6,484 bases of DNA from an uncultured Lachnospiraceae bacterium (GCA_945836355.1 CAMALD010000078.1:1-6484), one strand, 5' to 3'; shown: positions 1 through 6,316, numbered from the stretch's first letter. Made by a program: numbers and translations. Notes: generated by a model not told the origin, from the letters alone.

Positions 1-1051
1 GAGTGCCTTCTGTTGAAATACTGTTCGCGGGAGTGTGGTCGGTCGAAGTGCCATCAGCAAGAGTGGCTTTGCCGTCTTTTACAATAACCGGCTTGCCGCC
101 GAGGGTATATTCGCCGTCGCCGAGTCCTGCTGCGGACATGGAGTCGGAAATCATGACCAGCTTGTGGGGCAGTGCCGAGAACATCAGGCGAAGGACGGAG
201 GGATGTACATGAAGCCCGTCACAGATGATTTCCGCAAAAAAGGAACCGTCAGCGAGAGCTCCGATCATTCCGGGCTCTCTATGGTGCAAACCGTTCATCG
301 CATTAAACAAATGCGTAAGGTGGTTAACGCCCTCCGCATTCATCCTTTTTGCGAGTGCATAGTCACAGGAGGTGTGTGCCAGGGAGAACATCACCTCGCC
401 GCGGTGGCGCCGGATGAATTCTACGGCATCCGGTCCCGTCGGATCAATGTCAAGGACGGAAAGCCTGCCGCGGCTTGCCGTCCTTAATGCATGGTAAAAA
501 TCATCCGTGGCAGGGCGGAGCATTTTCACATCGTGCGCCCCTCTTTTATCTTCACCGAGAAACGGACCCTCAGCGCGGATGCCCACGATTCGGGCGCCGT
601 TTAACGAACCGCCCTCCTGCTCTGCAAGCATGGCAGAGAGGCGATTCATGGCAGCAGTCATGCACTCTTCGGTCTCGGTCATCGCGGTAGGTACAATGGA
701 AGTGATACCCTTTGATGCATACCAGGAAAGCATTTTTTGTAATTCCTCCGGACTCGCGGAGTTGAAGTCGTATCCGATGGCTCCGTGGGAATGAAGCTCC
801 ACAAAGCCCGGAACAATCTTCCTTCCGGTGCAGTCAATCACTTCGGTATTTACTGTGCAATCAATCACCTCGGCATTTACGGAATTTTTGGAATTTCCCG
901 AAGCTTCAATGTTTTCTAAAATTCCGCAATGTCCGGTAGCTTTGATATTTTTTCTGTTTGCAGCAATGTATTCGTCCTCAATTAAAAGAGAATTCTTTTG
1001 AAATCTCCCGTTTAAAAAGACCGATGCATTCACAAATAATTTCTGAGCCAT
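1..1051 (-). CDS. nagA: N-acetylglucosamine-6-phosphate deacetylase, 3' end outside the window
   Basis: Cytoplasmic amidohydrolase that converts GlcNAc-6-phosphate to glucosamine-6-phosphate and acetate, feeding amino-sugar catabolism and cell-wall recycling. Reading leftward from ATG at 1051 gives 350 open codons with no stop, so roughly the last 40-50 residues of a normal NagA are missing at the window edge. Family motifs appear in order: HxH metal site ELHSHG (His87, His89), EGPFL (Glu161), SLAHTS (His226), THLFNAM (His247), CDGLHVHP (His281, His283) and ISDSMSAAGLGDGEY with catalytic Asp303. The intact HxH pair resembles the binuclear Bacillus type rather than the E. coli type, which lacks it. 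AAGGA lies 4 nt before the ATG. The gene starts 37 bp after the aminotransferase stop with no terminator between, so co-transcription is likely. Oddities are an extended N-terminal region (about residues 25-75) holding a 9-residue tandem duplication, and a Ser/Thr-rich stretch (about 335-350) before the expected C-terminal glycine-serine motif. Confidence 0.93.
   Translation of the reverse strand, partial: MAQKLFVNASVFLNGRFQKNSLLIEDEYIAANRKNIKATGHCGILENIEASGNSKNSVNAEVIDCTVNTEVIDCTGRKIVPGFVELHSHGAIGYDFNSASPEELQKMLSWYASKGITSIVPTAMTETEECMTAAMNRLSAMLAEQEGGSLNGARIVGIRAEGPFLGEDKRGAHDVKMLRPATDDFYHALRTASRGRLSVLDIDPTGPDAVEFIRRHRGEVMFSLAHTSCDYALAKRMNAEGVNHLTHLFNAMNGLHHREPGMIGALADGSFFAEIICDGLHVHPSVLRLMFSALPHKLVMISDSMSAAGLGDGEYTLGGKPVIVKDGKATLADGTSTDHTPANSISTEGT
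830..883 (-). repeat. 27-bp tandem duplication inside nagA
   Basis: Two adjacent 27-bp units (830-856 and 857-883) match at 22 of 27 positions. They encode SVNAEVIDC (residues 57-65) followed by TVNTEVIDC (66-74) in NagA. Being a multiple of three, the duplication keeps frame. It sits in the small N-terminal beta-sandwich part, just before the metal-binding HxH strand, and makes that region longer than in the E. coli enzyme. Confidence 0.85.
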
Positions 1052-1088
1052 AATTTCCTTCGATTATCAAATTTCATACATGAATATG

Positions 1089-2279
1089 CTATCTCTTATA
1101 TTCCGCTGCAAGCTCTGCAAATTTCGGGAGTGCCTTTTCGATGCGCTCCGTCGGTACGCAGTAGGAAATGCGCACATGTCCCGGACAGCCGAAATCATCG
1201 CCCGGCACAAGGAGAAGATCGTATTTCTTTGCGCGCTCGCAGAAAGCGTTGGCATCCGGCTCCAGGGACTGCGGAAAGAGGTAAAATGCACCCTGAGGCT
1301 TTACACAGGTGAAGCCGAGCTTAATTAACCCCTCGTAGAGCATATTTCCGCTCTTTTCGTAAATAGAAATATCGGATGTCTGACCTGCACACTTGGCAGC
1401 TACACGCTGGAAAAGGCTAGGTGCATTGACATAGCCCAAAGATCTTCCGGCACCACAAACTGCGGCATAGGCCTCCTTGGCGTTGTCCATCTCGTCCGGC
1501 ACAAGGATGTAGCCGATACGCTCGCCCGGCAGGGATAGTGATTTACTGTAGGAATAGCAAACAAAGGTATTGTTATAATACTTCGTGACAAACGGAAGCT
1601 CCAGACCGCCGTATACCAGCTCACGGTACGGCTCGTCCGAAATCAGGAAAATCGGATGAGCGAATTCTTTGCTCTTTCTGGTCAAAAGCTCAGCAAGTCT
1701 CTGTATGGTTTCCTCGGAATAAATCGTACCTGACGGGTTATTCGGAGAATTGATGATGACTGCCTTGGTATGTGCATTGATTGCGGCGGAGAGCTTGTCA
1801 AAGTCAATCTGAAAGGCGGAAGTATCTGCGTCCACGACAACTAATTTTGCACCGGCACCCTTCTCCACAAAGCAGCGGTATTCCGGGAAAAACGGGGCGA
1901 TGGCAATAAACTCATCCTCCGGCTCGGCAAGTGCCTTAAAGCAGGCGGAAAGCGCTGCGGCTGCACCGACCGTCATATAAAAATTGTCGGCGTGGAAATG
2001 AGTACCGAAGCGGCGGTTCAGATCGTCGGCCATGGCTTTGCGCACGTCTGCGTCACCCTGCGCGCTGGTATAGCTGTGGGAGCCTACCGGACCGTTGGTG
2101 TCCAGTACATCGATTACTGCCTCGCGCACGGAATCCGGCGCAGGCACACTCGGATTGCCAATGCTGAAATCATAAATATTTTCGGCTCCGACCTCTGCGG
2201 CACGGCGTTTGCCGTACTCGAAAATTTCACGGATTGTGGAGCGTTTCTGACCAAGCTCAATCATTGATTTTGCAAACAT
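1089..2279 (-). CDS. class I/II PLP-dependent aminotransferase (aspartate aminotransferase-like)
   Basis: A 396-residue cytosolic fold-type I transaminase of normal length, which moves an amino group between an amino acid and a 2-oxo acid using pyridoxal phosphate. Visible landmarks in order: IGNPS (40-44) and SYTSAQG (69-75) in the N-terminal substrate region; TVGAAAALS (103-111) for cofactor phosphate binding; NSPNNPSGT (177-185) with the conserved Asn; SDEPYRELVY (214-223) with Asp215 and Tyr218; SYSKSLSLPGERIGY (243-257) with Schiff-base Lys246 and phosphate-binding Arg254; and Arg370 in VRISY, expected to bind the substrate carboxylate. The exact amino-acid specificity cannot be read from sequence, so no symbol is given. 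The start at 2279 is fixed by an excellent Shine-Dalgarno (AAAGGAGG). It is the first gene of a likely two-gene unit with nagA. Transamination and amino-sugar breakdown share glutamate/glutamine nitrogen, but a functional link is only inferred. Confidence 0.93.
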   Translation of the reverse strand: MFAKSMIELGQKRSTIREIFEYGKRRAAEVGAENIYDFSIGNPSVPAPDSVREAVIDVLDTNGPVGSHSYTSAQGDADVRKAMADDLNRRFGTHFHADNFYMTVGAAAALSACFKALAEPEDEFIAIAPFFPEYRCFVEKGAGAKLVVVDADTSAFQIDFDKLSAAINAHTKAVIINSPNNPSGTIYSEETIQRLAELLTRKSKEFAHPIFLISDEPYRELVYGGLELPFVTKYYNNTFVCYSYSKSLSLPGERIGYILVPDEMDNAKEAYAAVCGAGRSLGYVNAPSLFQRVAAKCAGQTSDISIYEKSGNMLYEGLIKLGFTCVKPQGAFYLFPQSLEPDANAFCERAKKYDLLLVPGDDFGCPGHVRISYCVPTERIEKALPKFAELAAEYKR

Positions 2280-2288
2280 TGTGGATTG

Positions 2289-2296
2289 CCTCCTTT
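2289..2296 (-). promoter_or_regulatory. Shine-Dalgarno of the aminotransferase gene
   Basis: Reads AAAGGAGG on the minus strand, 9 nt upstream of the ATG at 2279. The near-perfect complementarity to the 16S 3' end settles the start codon. Confidence 0.85.
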
Positions 2297-2315
2297 GAAG
2301 TATTAACGTGCTACT

Positions 2316-2344
2316 ATATTAGCATAAACCCATCGGCACGTCAA
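2316..2344 (-). promoter_or_regulatory. sigma-A promoter of the aminotransferase-nagA unit
   Basis: On the minus strand, TTGACG (2344-2339), a 17-bp spacer and TAATAT (2321-2316), with TG one base before the -10 (extended -10). Each hexamer differs from consensus at one position. Transcription would start near 2309, giving a leader of about 30 nt that contains the strong Shine-Dalgarno. No operator-like palindrome overlaps it, so expression looks constitutive or regulated elsewhere. Confidence 0.8.
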
Positions 2345-2408
2345 CTGTGGGGCGGGCTGAGTTTCCGCAGAGGCTGTAAATATCCCATAGATAATTAAAT
2401 AAAATGGC

Positions 2409-2437
2409 TTGAAATTCTGACCGGGGTGTGGCATAGT
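2409..2437 (+). promoter_or_regulatory. candidate promoter of the S1-domain gene
   Basis: TTGAAA (2409-2414), 17-bp spacer and CATAGT (2432-2437), preceded by TGG as an extended -10. The -10 matches consensus at 4 of 6 positions. A start near 2444 would leave a leader of about 35 nt before the ATG at 2480. It is divergent from the aminotransferase promoter, with about 65 bp between the two -35 boxes. Confidence 0.5.
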
Positions 2438-2479
2438 TTAGTTAGTAACCAGCGTGTCCAACGCAGAAATGAGGCAAAT

Positions 2480-3631
2480 ATGAGTGAAGAATACAATATG
2501 ACAAATACAGCGGAGAATGTGAATGTATCTGAAAATGTAGCAGAGACTGCATCTGAGAATGCAGTTATGAATGCACCGGAAAATATAGCAGAGACTGCAT
2601 CTGAGAATGCAGTTATGAATGCACCGGAAAGTGTAGCAGAGACTGCATCTGAGAATGTAGTTGTGAATGCATCTGAAAATGCGGCAGAGCCACAGGAAAT
2701 CACCGCAAAAGCAGCGCCGGAGCCGGAAATCATTCCGTCGATGGAGGAGTTTGAAGCCGAGATTTCCCGGTCATTTCGTAAGCTGGAGCCGGGGGATATT
2801 GTAAAGGGCACGGTCATCGGTATCTCCGACACGGAGGTGACCGTTGATCTTGGCTGCTATGCGGAGGGTATTATCAAGCTGGAGGAGCTGAGCAACGACC
2901 CGCGTTTTTCCATCAAGGCGGATATTGCGATTGGCGAAGAGATTTCTGCAACTGTGTTGCGGGAGGACCGTGAGGGCAACATTCTGCTCTCGCGCAGGCA
3001 GGCTGATGACGTGCTGGCTTGGGATGTGTTGAAGGAGATGGCTGCCAATGAGACGGTTGCAACCGTAAAAATTGCGCAGGCGGTAAACGGCGGAGTGGTA
3101 ACCTATCTCAACGGTATCCGGGCATTTATCCCGGCATCCAAGCTCGACGTGAACTATGTGGAGGAGCTTTCCGCATATGTGGGTAAGGAGCTGCAGGTGC
3201 AGGTGCTTACCGTGGATGAGGCACAGAAAAAGCTGGTGCTTTCCGCAAAGGATATTGCACTAAAGAAAGCGATTGCGGAAAAGAACAGCCGTGCGGCAGG
3301 ACTCCCAATCGGTGCGGTGGTGTCCGGCAGGGTAGAAAAGATTATGCCTTTTGGTGCCTTTGTCGATCTTGGCAATGGATTATCCGGGCTGGTGCACATT
3401 TCCCAGATATGCGAAAAGCGTATTAAATCCGCAAATGAAGTCATTAAGGTTGGCGAGGAGGTTCATGTGAAGATTTTGGATGTCAAGGACGGTAAAATCA
3501 GTCTCAGCATCAAGGCAGTCAACGAGAAGGACGAAGTAGAAGAAGCGGAGGAGGTGCCGTTAGAGTATTCCTCCGGTGAGGATGCCACCACGGGACTCGG
3601 TGCATTGTTAAAGAATATAAAGCTTTCTTAG
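2480..3631 (+). CDS. triple S1-domain RNA-binding protein (ribosomal protein S1-like)
   Basis: A 383-residue protein likely to bind single-stranded RNA in translation or mRNA handling. Three S1 (OB-fold) domains are visible: 104-175 (starts GDIVKGTVIGI), 190-260 (divergent, with GIRAFIPASKL) and 276-347 (the most canonical, with GRVEKIMPFGAFVDLGNG then SGLVHISQI and ISLSIKAV). The C-terminus is acidic (350-370) and ends in a short conserved-looking GLGALLKNIKL tail. Residues 1-86 are a low-complexity Asn/Glu/Ala/Thr tail containing 16-residue repeats. I chose ATG 2480, which has GAGG 5 nt upstream; an in-frame ATG at 2426 lacks a Shine-Dalgarno and overlaps the promoter. With three domains it is smaller than the six-domain E. 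coli RpsA and closer to the shorter S1 homologues of Firmicutes, so rpsA is not asserted. It stands alone between its promoter and a terminator. Confidence 0.9.
   Translation: MSEEYNMTNTAENVNVSENVAETASENAVMNAPENIAETASENAVMNAPESVAETASENVVVNASENAAEPQEITAKAAPEPEIIPSMEEFEAEISRSFRKLEPGDIVKGTVIGISDTEVTVDLGCYAEGIIKLEELSNDPRFSIKADIAIGEEISATVLREDREGNILLSRRQADDVLAWDVLKEMAANETVATVKIAQAVNGGVVTYLNGIRAFIPASKLDVNYVEELSAYVGKELQVQVLTVDEAQKKLVLSAKDIALKKAIAEKNSRAAGLPIGAVVSGRVEKIMPFGAFVDLGNGLSGLVHISQICEKRIKSANEVIKVGEEVHVKILDVKDGKISLSIKAVNEKDEVEEAEEVPLEYSSGEDATTGLGALLKNIKLS
2531..2689 (+). repeat. 48-bp in-frame tandem repeats in the S1-protein tail
   Basis: Three full 48-bp units (2531-2578, 2579-2626, 2627-2674) and a 15-bp partial fourth (2675-2689). 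Units 1 and 2 differ at one base; unit 3 differs from unit 1 at five. Each encodes a 16-residue block of the pattern ENVAETASENAVMNAP (residues 18-65). The near-identity points to recent slippage or unequal recombination, and copy number could vary between strains without breaking frame. Confidence 0.93.
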
Positions 3632-3636
3632 GAAAT

Positions 3637-3662
3637 AAAAGCCGTCTGTTATGACGGCTTTT
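3637..3662. terminator. bidirectional intrinsic terminator between convergent genes
   Basis: A perfect 10-bp stem (AAAAGCCGTC / GACGGCTTTT) with a 6-nt loop. Read on plus, the stem ends in TTTT then GTTTG, 5 nt after the stop of the S1 gene. Read on minus, it ends in TTTTATTT, 45 nt after the stop of the alarmone synthetase. It can serve both convergent genes. Confidence 0.85.
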
Positions 3663-3707
3663 GTTTGCATTATAGGAAATTATGATAATTGAGACTCTTG
3701 TTTGATT

Positions 3708-4736
3708 CTATCCTACATACGAGTACATTAAGCTGTGTTCGTTGAACGGTACTTTGTCGTTCTCCTTGATAATCTGTTTAGCGATTTCGCCCAGCATCTC
3801 ACCCTGTACCGGAGTGGAATCGCCCGTCGCTGAATATACCTGAAAGGAAGCATTTTGTTGGGATTCGTGTGCTGAAGCGACATCTCCCGCTGCAGCCTCG
3901 TACACCCGGAAAGCAGCGTTTTGTTCGGCTTCGCGTGCCAAAGAGGTATCGGCCGGTTCGGACTCCTGCAGCGGAACGGTCTCCTCGACGATGTCGATGG
4001 TCTTTTCCTCTGCATCGATGGTATTATTTTCATCCAGCACCTTGCCGTAAGCATCCTTCATGCGGGCCTTGAGCATATTGGTAATATAGCGGGAATAATC
4101 CTCCTCCGGCTGCTTATAGCTCTGAACTTCATCGTTGATGGCCAACATCTTGCGATCCAGAAACGCTACCAGATCGGCGCATTCCTTCAGCTCTCTGGTG
4201 ATGTGATCCGGCGTGTTACCCTCGAATTTGTAATAAATCTTGTGCTCCAGACTTGCCCAGAAATCCATTGCGATGGTGCGAATCTGAATCTCAACCTTGG
4301 TGTCAATCACTTCATCGGACAAAAAAATCGGTACCGATACGATCATGTGGTATGACATATAGCCGTTTGCCTTTGGATTCCGGATATAATCCTTTATCTT
4401 GAGCACAGTGATGTCGTTCTGTCTGGTAATCATCTCTGCAATGCGGTAGATATCGTTCGTAAAGGAGCAGATGATGCGGATTCCGGCAATATCATTGATA
4501 TATTTGACTACATTTTCCACAGTCATCTCGCGCTGATTGTGGCGCATTTTTTTGGCAATGCTCTGCGGCGATTTGATGCGCGAGGTGATGTGCTCAATCG
4601 GATTGTACTGGTGTGTCTGTTTAAATTCGTTGTTCAAAATTTCGAGCTTGGTGTTAATCTCACGCAACGCTGCATCATATAATAGCAGCGTGCGACTCCA
4701 AAGCTCCTCCTCATTAAATGTCATTGGCAATTCCAT
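3708..4736 (-). CDS. small alarmone synthetase, RelA/SpoT synthetase domain with long C-terminal tail
   Basis: Predicted cytosolic (p)ppGpp synthetase: transfers pyrophosphate from ATP to GDP/GTP. Residues about 30-170 form the synthetase domain: SRIKSPQSIAKKM (52-64, ATP-contacting Arg/Lys), NDIAGIRI (81-88), the GTP-binding loop PKANGYMSYHMIV (121-133, with Tyr126 and His130), and VEIQIRTIAMDFWASLEHK (148-166) carrying catalytic Glu149. There is no HD hydrolase, TGS or ACT domain, so it is of the YjbM/YwaC (RelQ/RelP) type rather than a full-length Rel. Those proteins are about 210 residues; this one is 342 because of an acidic, Gln/Ala/Ser-rich tail (about 215-342) with a 22-residue duplication and a distinct end around 312-342. 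ATG 4736 is preferred: AGG lies 9 nt upstream. A TTG three codons earlier abuts that AGG, and an ATG four codons downstream has a weaker site. Monocistronic; converges on the S1 gene. Confidence 0.88.
   Translation of the reverse strand: MELPMTFNEEELWSRTLLLYDAALREINTKLEILNNEFKQTHQYNPIEHITSRIKSPQSIAKKMRHNQREMTVENVVKYINDIAGIRIICSFTNDIYRIAEMITRQNDITVLKIKDYIRNPKANGYMSYHMIVSVPIFLSDEVIDTKVEIQIRTIAMDFWASLEHKIYYKFEGNTPDHITRELKECADLVAFLDRKMLAINDEVQSYKQPEEDYSRYITNMLKARMKDAYGKVLDENNTIDAEEKTIDIVEETVPLQESEPADTSLAREAEQNAAFRVYEAAAGDVASAHESQQNASFQVYSATGDSTPVQGEMLGEIAKQIIKENDKVPFNEHSLMYSYVG
3835..3943 (-). repeat. 66-bp-period duplication in the alarmone synthetase tail
   Basis: Segments 3835-3877 and 3901-3943 match at 32 of 43 positions with a 66-bp (22-codon) period. 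They encode the related peptides EAEQNAAFRVY (residues 269-279) and ESQQNASFQVY (291-301), each followed by a small-residue, Asp-containing linker. The divergence shows it is older than the repeat in the S1 gene, and conservation of the QNAxFxVY core hints at a short binding motif. Confidence 0.8.
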
Positions 4737-4779
4737 ATTTATCAACCTGTCTTTCTTTCTGTTTTTGAAGTTCGTATGT

Positions 4780-4809
4780 ATTCTGTGACTGTTATAATAT
4801 ACCTGTCAA
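4780..4809 (-). promoter_or_regulatory. candidate proximal promoter of the alarmone synthetase gene
   Basis: On minus, a perfect TTGACA (4809-4804), an 18-bp spacer and CAGAAT (4785-4780), the latter matching consensus at 4 of 6 positions. It would give a leader of about 40 nt. The -35 is strong and the -10 poor, so this competes with the extended -10 at 4903-4911. Confidence 0.4.
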
Positions 4810-4829
4810 TCAAGCTGGTTGGGTATTTC

Positions 4830-4892
4830 GTCGGATGCTTCTGTTCTTTAATAGGTACTCGAGTGACTCGCTGTGCTTATTTCCTATCCGAC
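4830..4892 (-). promoter_or_regulatory. nested inverted repeat, possible structured leader of the alarmone synthetase mRNA
   Basis: GTCGGAT (4830-4836) and ATCCGAC (4886-4892) are perfect inverted copies. Inside, ATAGG (4851-4855) pairs with CCTAT (4883-4887), and a palindromic CGAGTGACTCG (4860-4870) forms a central hairpin; all three pairings are nested and compatible. On minus it would lie at the 5' end of a transcript started from the extended -10 at 4903-4911. It resembles no riboswitch class I can name and could instead be a DNA operator. Confidence 0.35.
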
Positions 4893-4902
4893 AGACAACT
4901 AA

Positions 4903-4911
4903 ATCATACCA
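4903..4911 (-). promoter_or_regulatory. candidate distal extended -10 promoter for the alarmone synthetase
   Basis: Minus strand reads TGG-TATGAT: an extended -10 matching the hexamer at 5 of 6 positions, but without a good -35 at normal spacing. Transcription would begin near 4896, giving a leader of about 160 nt that starts with the nested inverted repeat. Confidence 0.3.
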
Positions 4912-4990
4912 CGAAATTATGAATAATGGGTGAATTGTAAAATACTTTCATCAAACTTTAAGAAATCTTTAATAATTTACCTTGCGGTTA

Positions 4991-5019
4991 TTGCATTTTA
5001 GCGGCAACTGTGATAAAAT
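4991..5019 (+). promoter_or_regulatory. candidate promoter of the cation antiporter gene
   Basis: TTGCAT (4991-4996), 17-bp spacer and TAAAAT (5014-5019). The -10 matches at 5 of 6 and the -35 only at its TTG. A start near 5026 would give a leader of about 60 nt containing the hairpin at 5045-5061. Confidence 0.45.
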
Positions 5020-5044
5020 CCCGAATTGTGCTTAAGAGGTAATT

Positions 5045-5061
5045 TCACGGAAAAACCGTGA
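5045..5061 (+). promoter_or_regulatory. short leader hairpin before the antiporter ribosome binding site
   Basis: TCACGG (5045-5050), AAAAA loop and CCGTGA (5056-5061): a perfect 6-bp stem that can extend by TAA/TTA across a 2-nt bulge. It ends 7 nt before the GGAGGGAG ribosome binding site (5069-5076). There is no U-tract, so it is not a terminator; it could stabilise the mRNA end or influence ribosome access. Confidence 0.4.
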
Positions 5062-5087
5062 TTATGGCGGAGGGAGAATAAAGAAAG

Positions 5088-6290
5088 ATGGAAGCGTATA
5101 ACGTGTTTAAAGACCTTGCAATCATTATTCTGGCGGCAAAGGCATTCGGAATCATTGCAAGAAAGTGTAAAGCACCTCAGGTAGTCGGTGAAATCATTGC
5201 CGGATTAATCATCGGACCGAGCGTGCTCGGATTTGTCAGTCAGACTGATTTTTTGGTACAAATGGCAGAAATCGGTGTGATTCTTTTGATGTTTTCCGCA
5301 GGCTTGGAAACGGATATCAAGGAACTGCTCAGAACCGGTCCGATTGCTTTTCTGATTGCCTGTGCCGGTGTGTTTGTACCGCTGGTGGGCGGCACGCTGC
5401 TGTATATGGGCTTTTACGGCGCAGCGCCGTGGGGCAGTGAGGAGTTTTACAAGGCAGTATTTATCGGCACGATTCTGACTGCTACCTCGGTCAGCATTAC
5501 CGTACAGTCTCTGCGCGAGATGGGACGCTTGAAGGGCAGAGTTGGCACGACCATTCTGAGTGCTGCGATTATCGATGATGTCATCGGTATTATTGTGCTC
5601 ACCGTGGTCATCGGATTTAAGAATCCGGATTCCGACCCGGGCAAGGTGATGCTTAACACAGTATTGTTCTTCGTGCTTGCAATCGTAGCAGGCTTTTTGT
5701 TTTACTTTTTGTTCCGCCGTTTTGACGCAAAATATCCACACACAAGGCGAATTCCGATTTTGGGTCTTGCGTTCTGCTTTGCAATGTCGTATGTTGCCGA
5801 GCGCTATTTCGGTATTGCTGACATTACCGGCGCGTATGTGGCAGGTATCATTCTTTGCAGCCTGCGCGACTCGGATTACATCGCTGAAAAGATGGATATC
5901 AACTCCTATATGCTTTTCGGGCCGGTATTCTTTGCAAGTATCGGTCTGAAGACCAACATTGACAGTCTGGACGCGTCGATTTTGCTGTTTTCCCTCGGAT
6001 TTGTGGCAGTAGGTCTTCTGGCAAAAATCATCGGCTGCGGACTGGTTGCAAGACTTTGCCGCTTTAAGGGCAGAGACGCGCTTAAGATCGGTGTCGGCAT
6101 GATGACGCGCGGTGAGGTGGCATTGATTGTATCCCAGAAGGGGCTCTCTGTGGGACTCATGACACCGGTGTATTTCACGGCGGTGATTCTGCTCATCATT
6201 ATTTCGTCCATCGCTACACCGATTATCTTAAAGCTCTTGTACGCAAAGGACCCGGCAGACGACCCGGCTGCTCCGGCAAAAAATGCGTAA
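5088..6290 (+). CDS. CPA2-family Na+(K+)/H+ antiporter
   Basis: A 400-residue integral membrane protein that exchanges monovalent cations for protons across the cytoplasmic membrane, for pH, sodium or potassium homeostasis. About 12-13 hydrophobic segments run from residue 8 to 384. Family signatures: GEIIAGLIIGPSVLG (34-48); EIGVILLMFSAGLE (61-74); TATSVSITVQSLREMG (131-146), the unwound TM4 with a switched-on helix after it; AAIIDDVIGIIVL (159-171) with the Asp163-Asp164 pair at the ion site; GPVFFASIGLKTN (278-290); and GMMTRGEVALIV (337-348). The double Asp is typical of electrogenic NapA/GerN-type exchangers rather than electroneutral ND-less relatives. There is no C-terminal TrkA-N (RCK) domain, unlike full KefB/KefC; only a short Ala/Pro/Asp tail follows TM13. 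GGAGGGAG lies 11 nt upstream of ATG 5088. It appears monocistronic, with its own promoter and terminator. Whether Na+ or K+ is carried cannot be decided here. Confidence 0.92.
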   Translation: MEAYNVFKDLAIIILAAKAFGIIARKCKAPQVVGEIIAGLIIGPSVLGFVSQTDFLVQMAEIGVILLMFSAGLETDIKELLRTGPIAFLIACAGVFVPLVGGTLLYMGFYGAAPWGSEEFYKAVFIGTILTATSVSITVQSLREMGRLKGRVGTTILSAAIIDDVIGIIVLTVVIGFKNPDSDPGKVMLNTVLFFVLAIVAGFLFYFLFRRFDAKYPHTRRIPILGLAFCFAMSYVAERYFGIADITGAYVAGIILCSLRDSDYIAEKMDINSYMLFGPVFFASIGLKTNIDSLDASILLFSLGFVAVGLLAKIIGCGLVARLCRFKGRDALKIGVGMMTRGEVALIVSQKGLSVGLMTPVYFTAVILLIIISSIATPIILKLLYAKDPADDPAAPAKNA

Positions 6291-6316
6291 ACAAGTTTTC
6301 ACTGAAATCAAGACAT

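Larger units (their letters stand above)
4737..5087. other. 351-bp divergent intergenic region
   Basis: No convincing coding sequence. It separates the alarmone synthetase (minus) from the cation antiporter (plus). I see candidate promoters for both genes, a nested inverted repeat at 4830-4892, an AT-rich stretch at about 4900-4990, and a short hairpin at 5045-5061 just before the antiporter ribosome binding site. A perfect TATAAT on plus at 4793-4798 lacks a well-spaced -35. Confidence 0.7.

Noticed and set aside
35..487. 150-codon open frame on plus
   Set aside because: It lies fully antisense to nagA, whose minus-strand frame shows all the family motifs; the plus frame has no recognisable features and no ribosome binding site.
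2426..2479. Earlier in-frame ATG adding 18 residues to the S1 protein
   Set aside because: No Shine-Dalgarno, and it overlaps the candidate promoter; the added residues do not look like family sequence, while ATG 2480 has GAGG at good spacing.
2531..2689. Possible CRISPR-like array from regularly spaced repeats
   Set aside because: The units are contiguous, in frame and coding, with no unique spacers.
2395..2832. 145-codon open frame on minus with Ser/Ala/Phe repeats
   Set aside because: Its repetitive look is only the reverse strand of the 48-bp repeats in the S1-protein gene.
4737..4745. TTG start three codons upstream for the alarmone synthetase
   Set aside because: The only AGG is directly adjacent to the TTG, too close for initiation, but ideally placed for ATG 4736.
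4793..4798. Perfect TATAAT on plus as a distal antiporter promoter
   Set aside because: The nearest TTGAAG is 22 bp away and no better -35 or extended -10 is present; it is likely incidental AT-rich sequence.
5205..5741. 178-codon open frame on minus
   Set aside because: Antisense to the antiporter, whose membrane segments and Asp-Asp and RGEVAL motifs are unambiguous.
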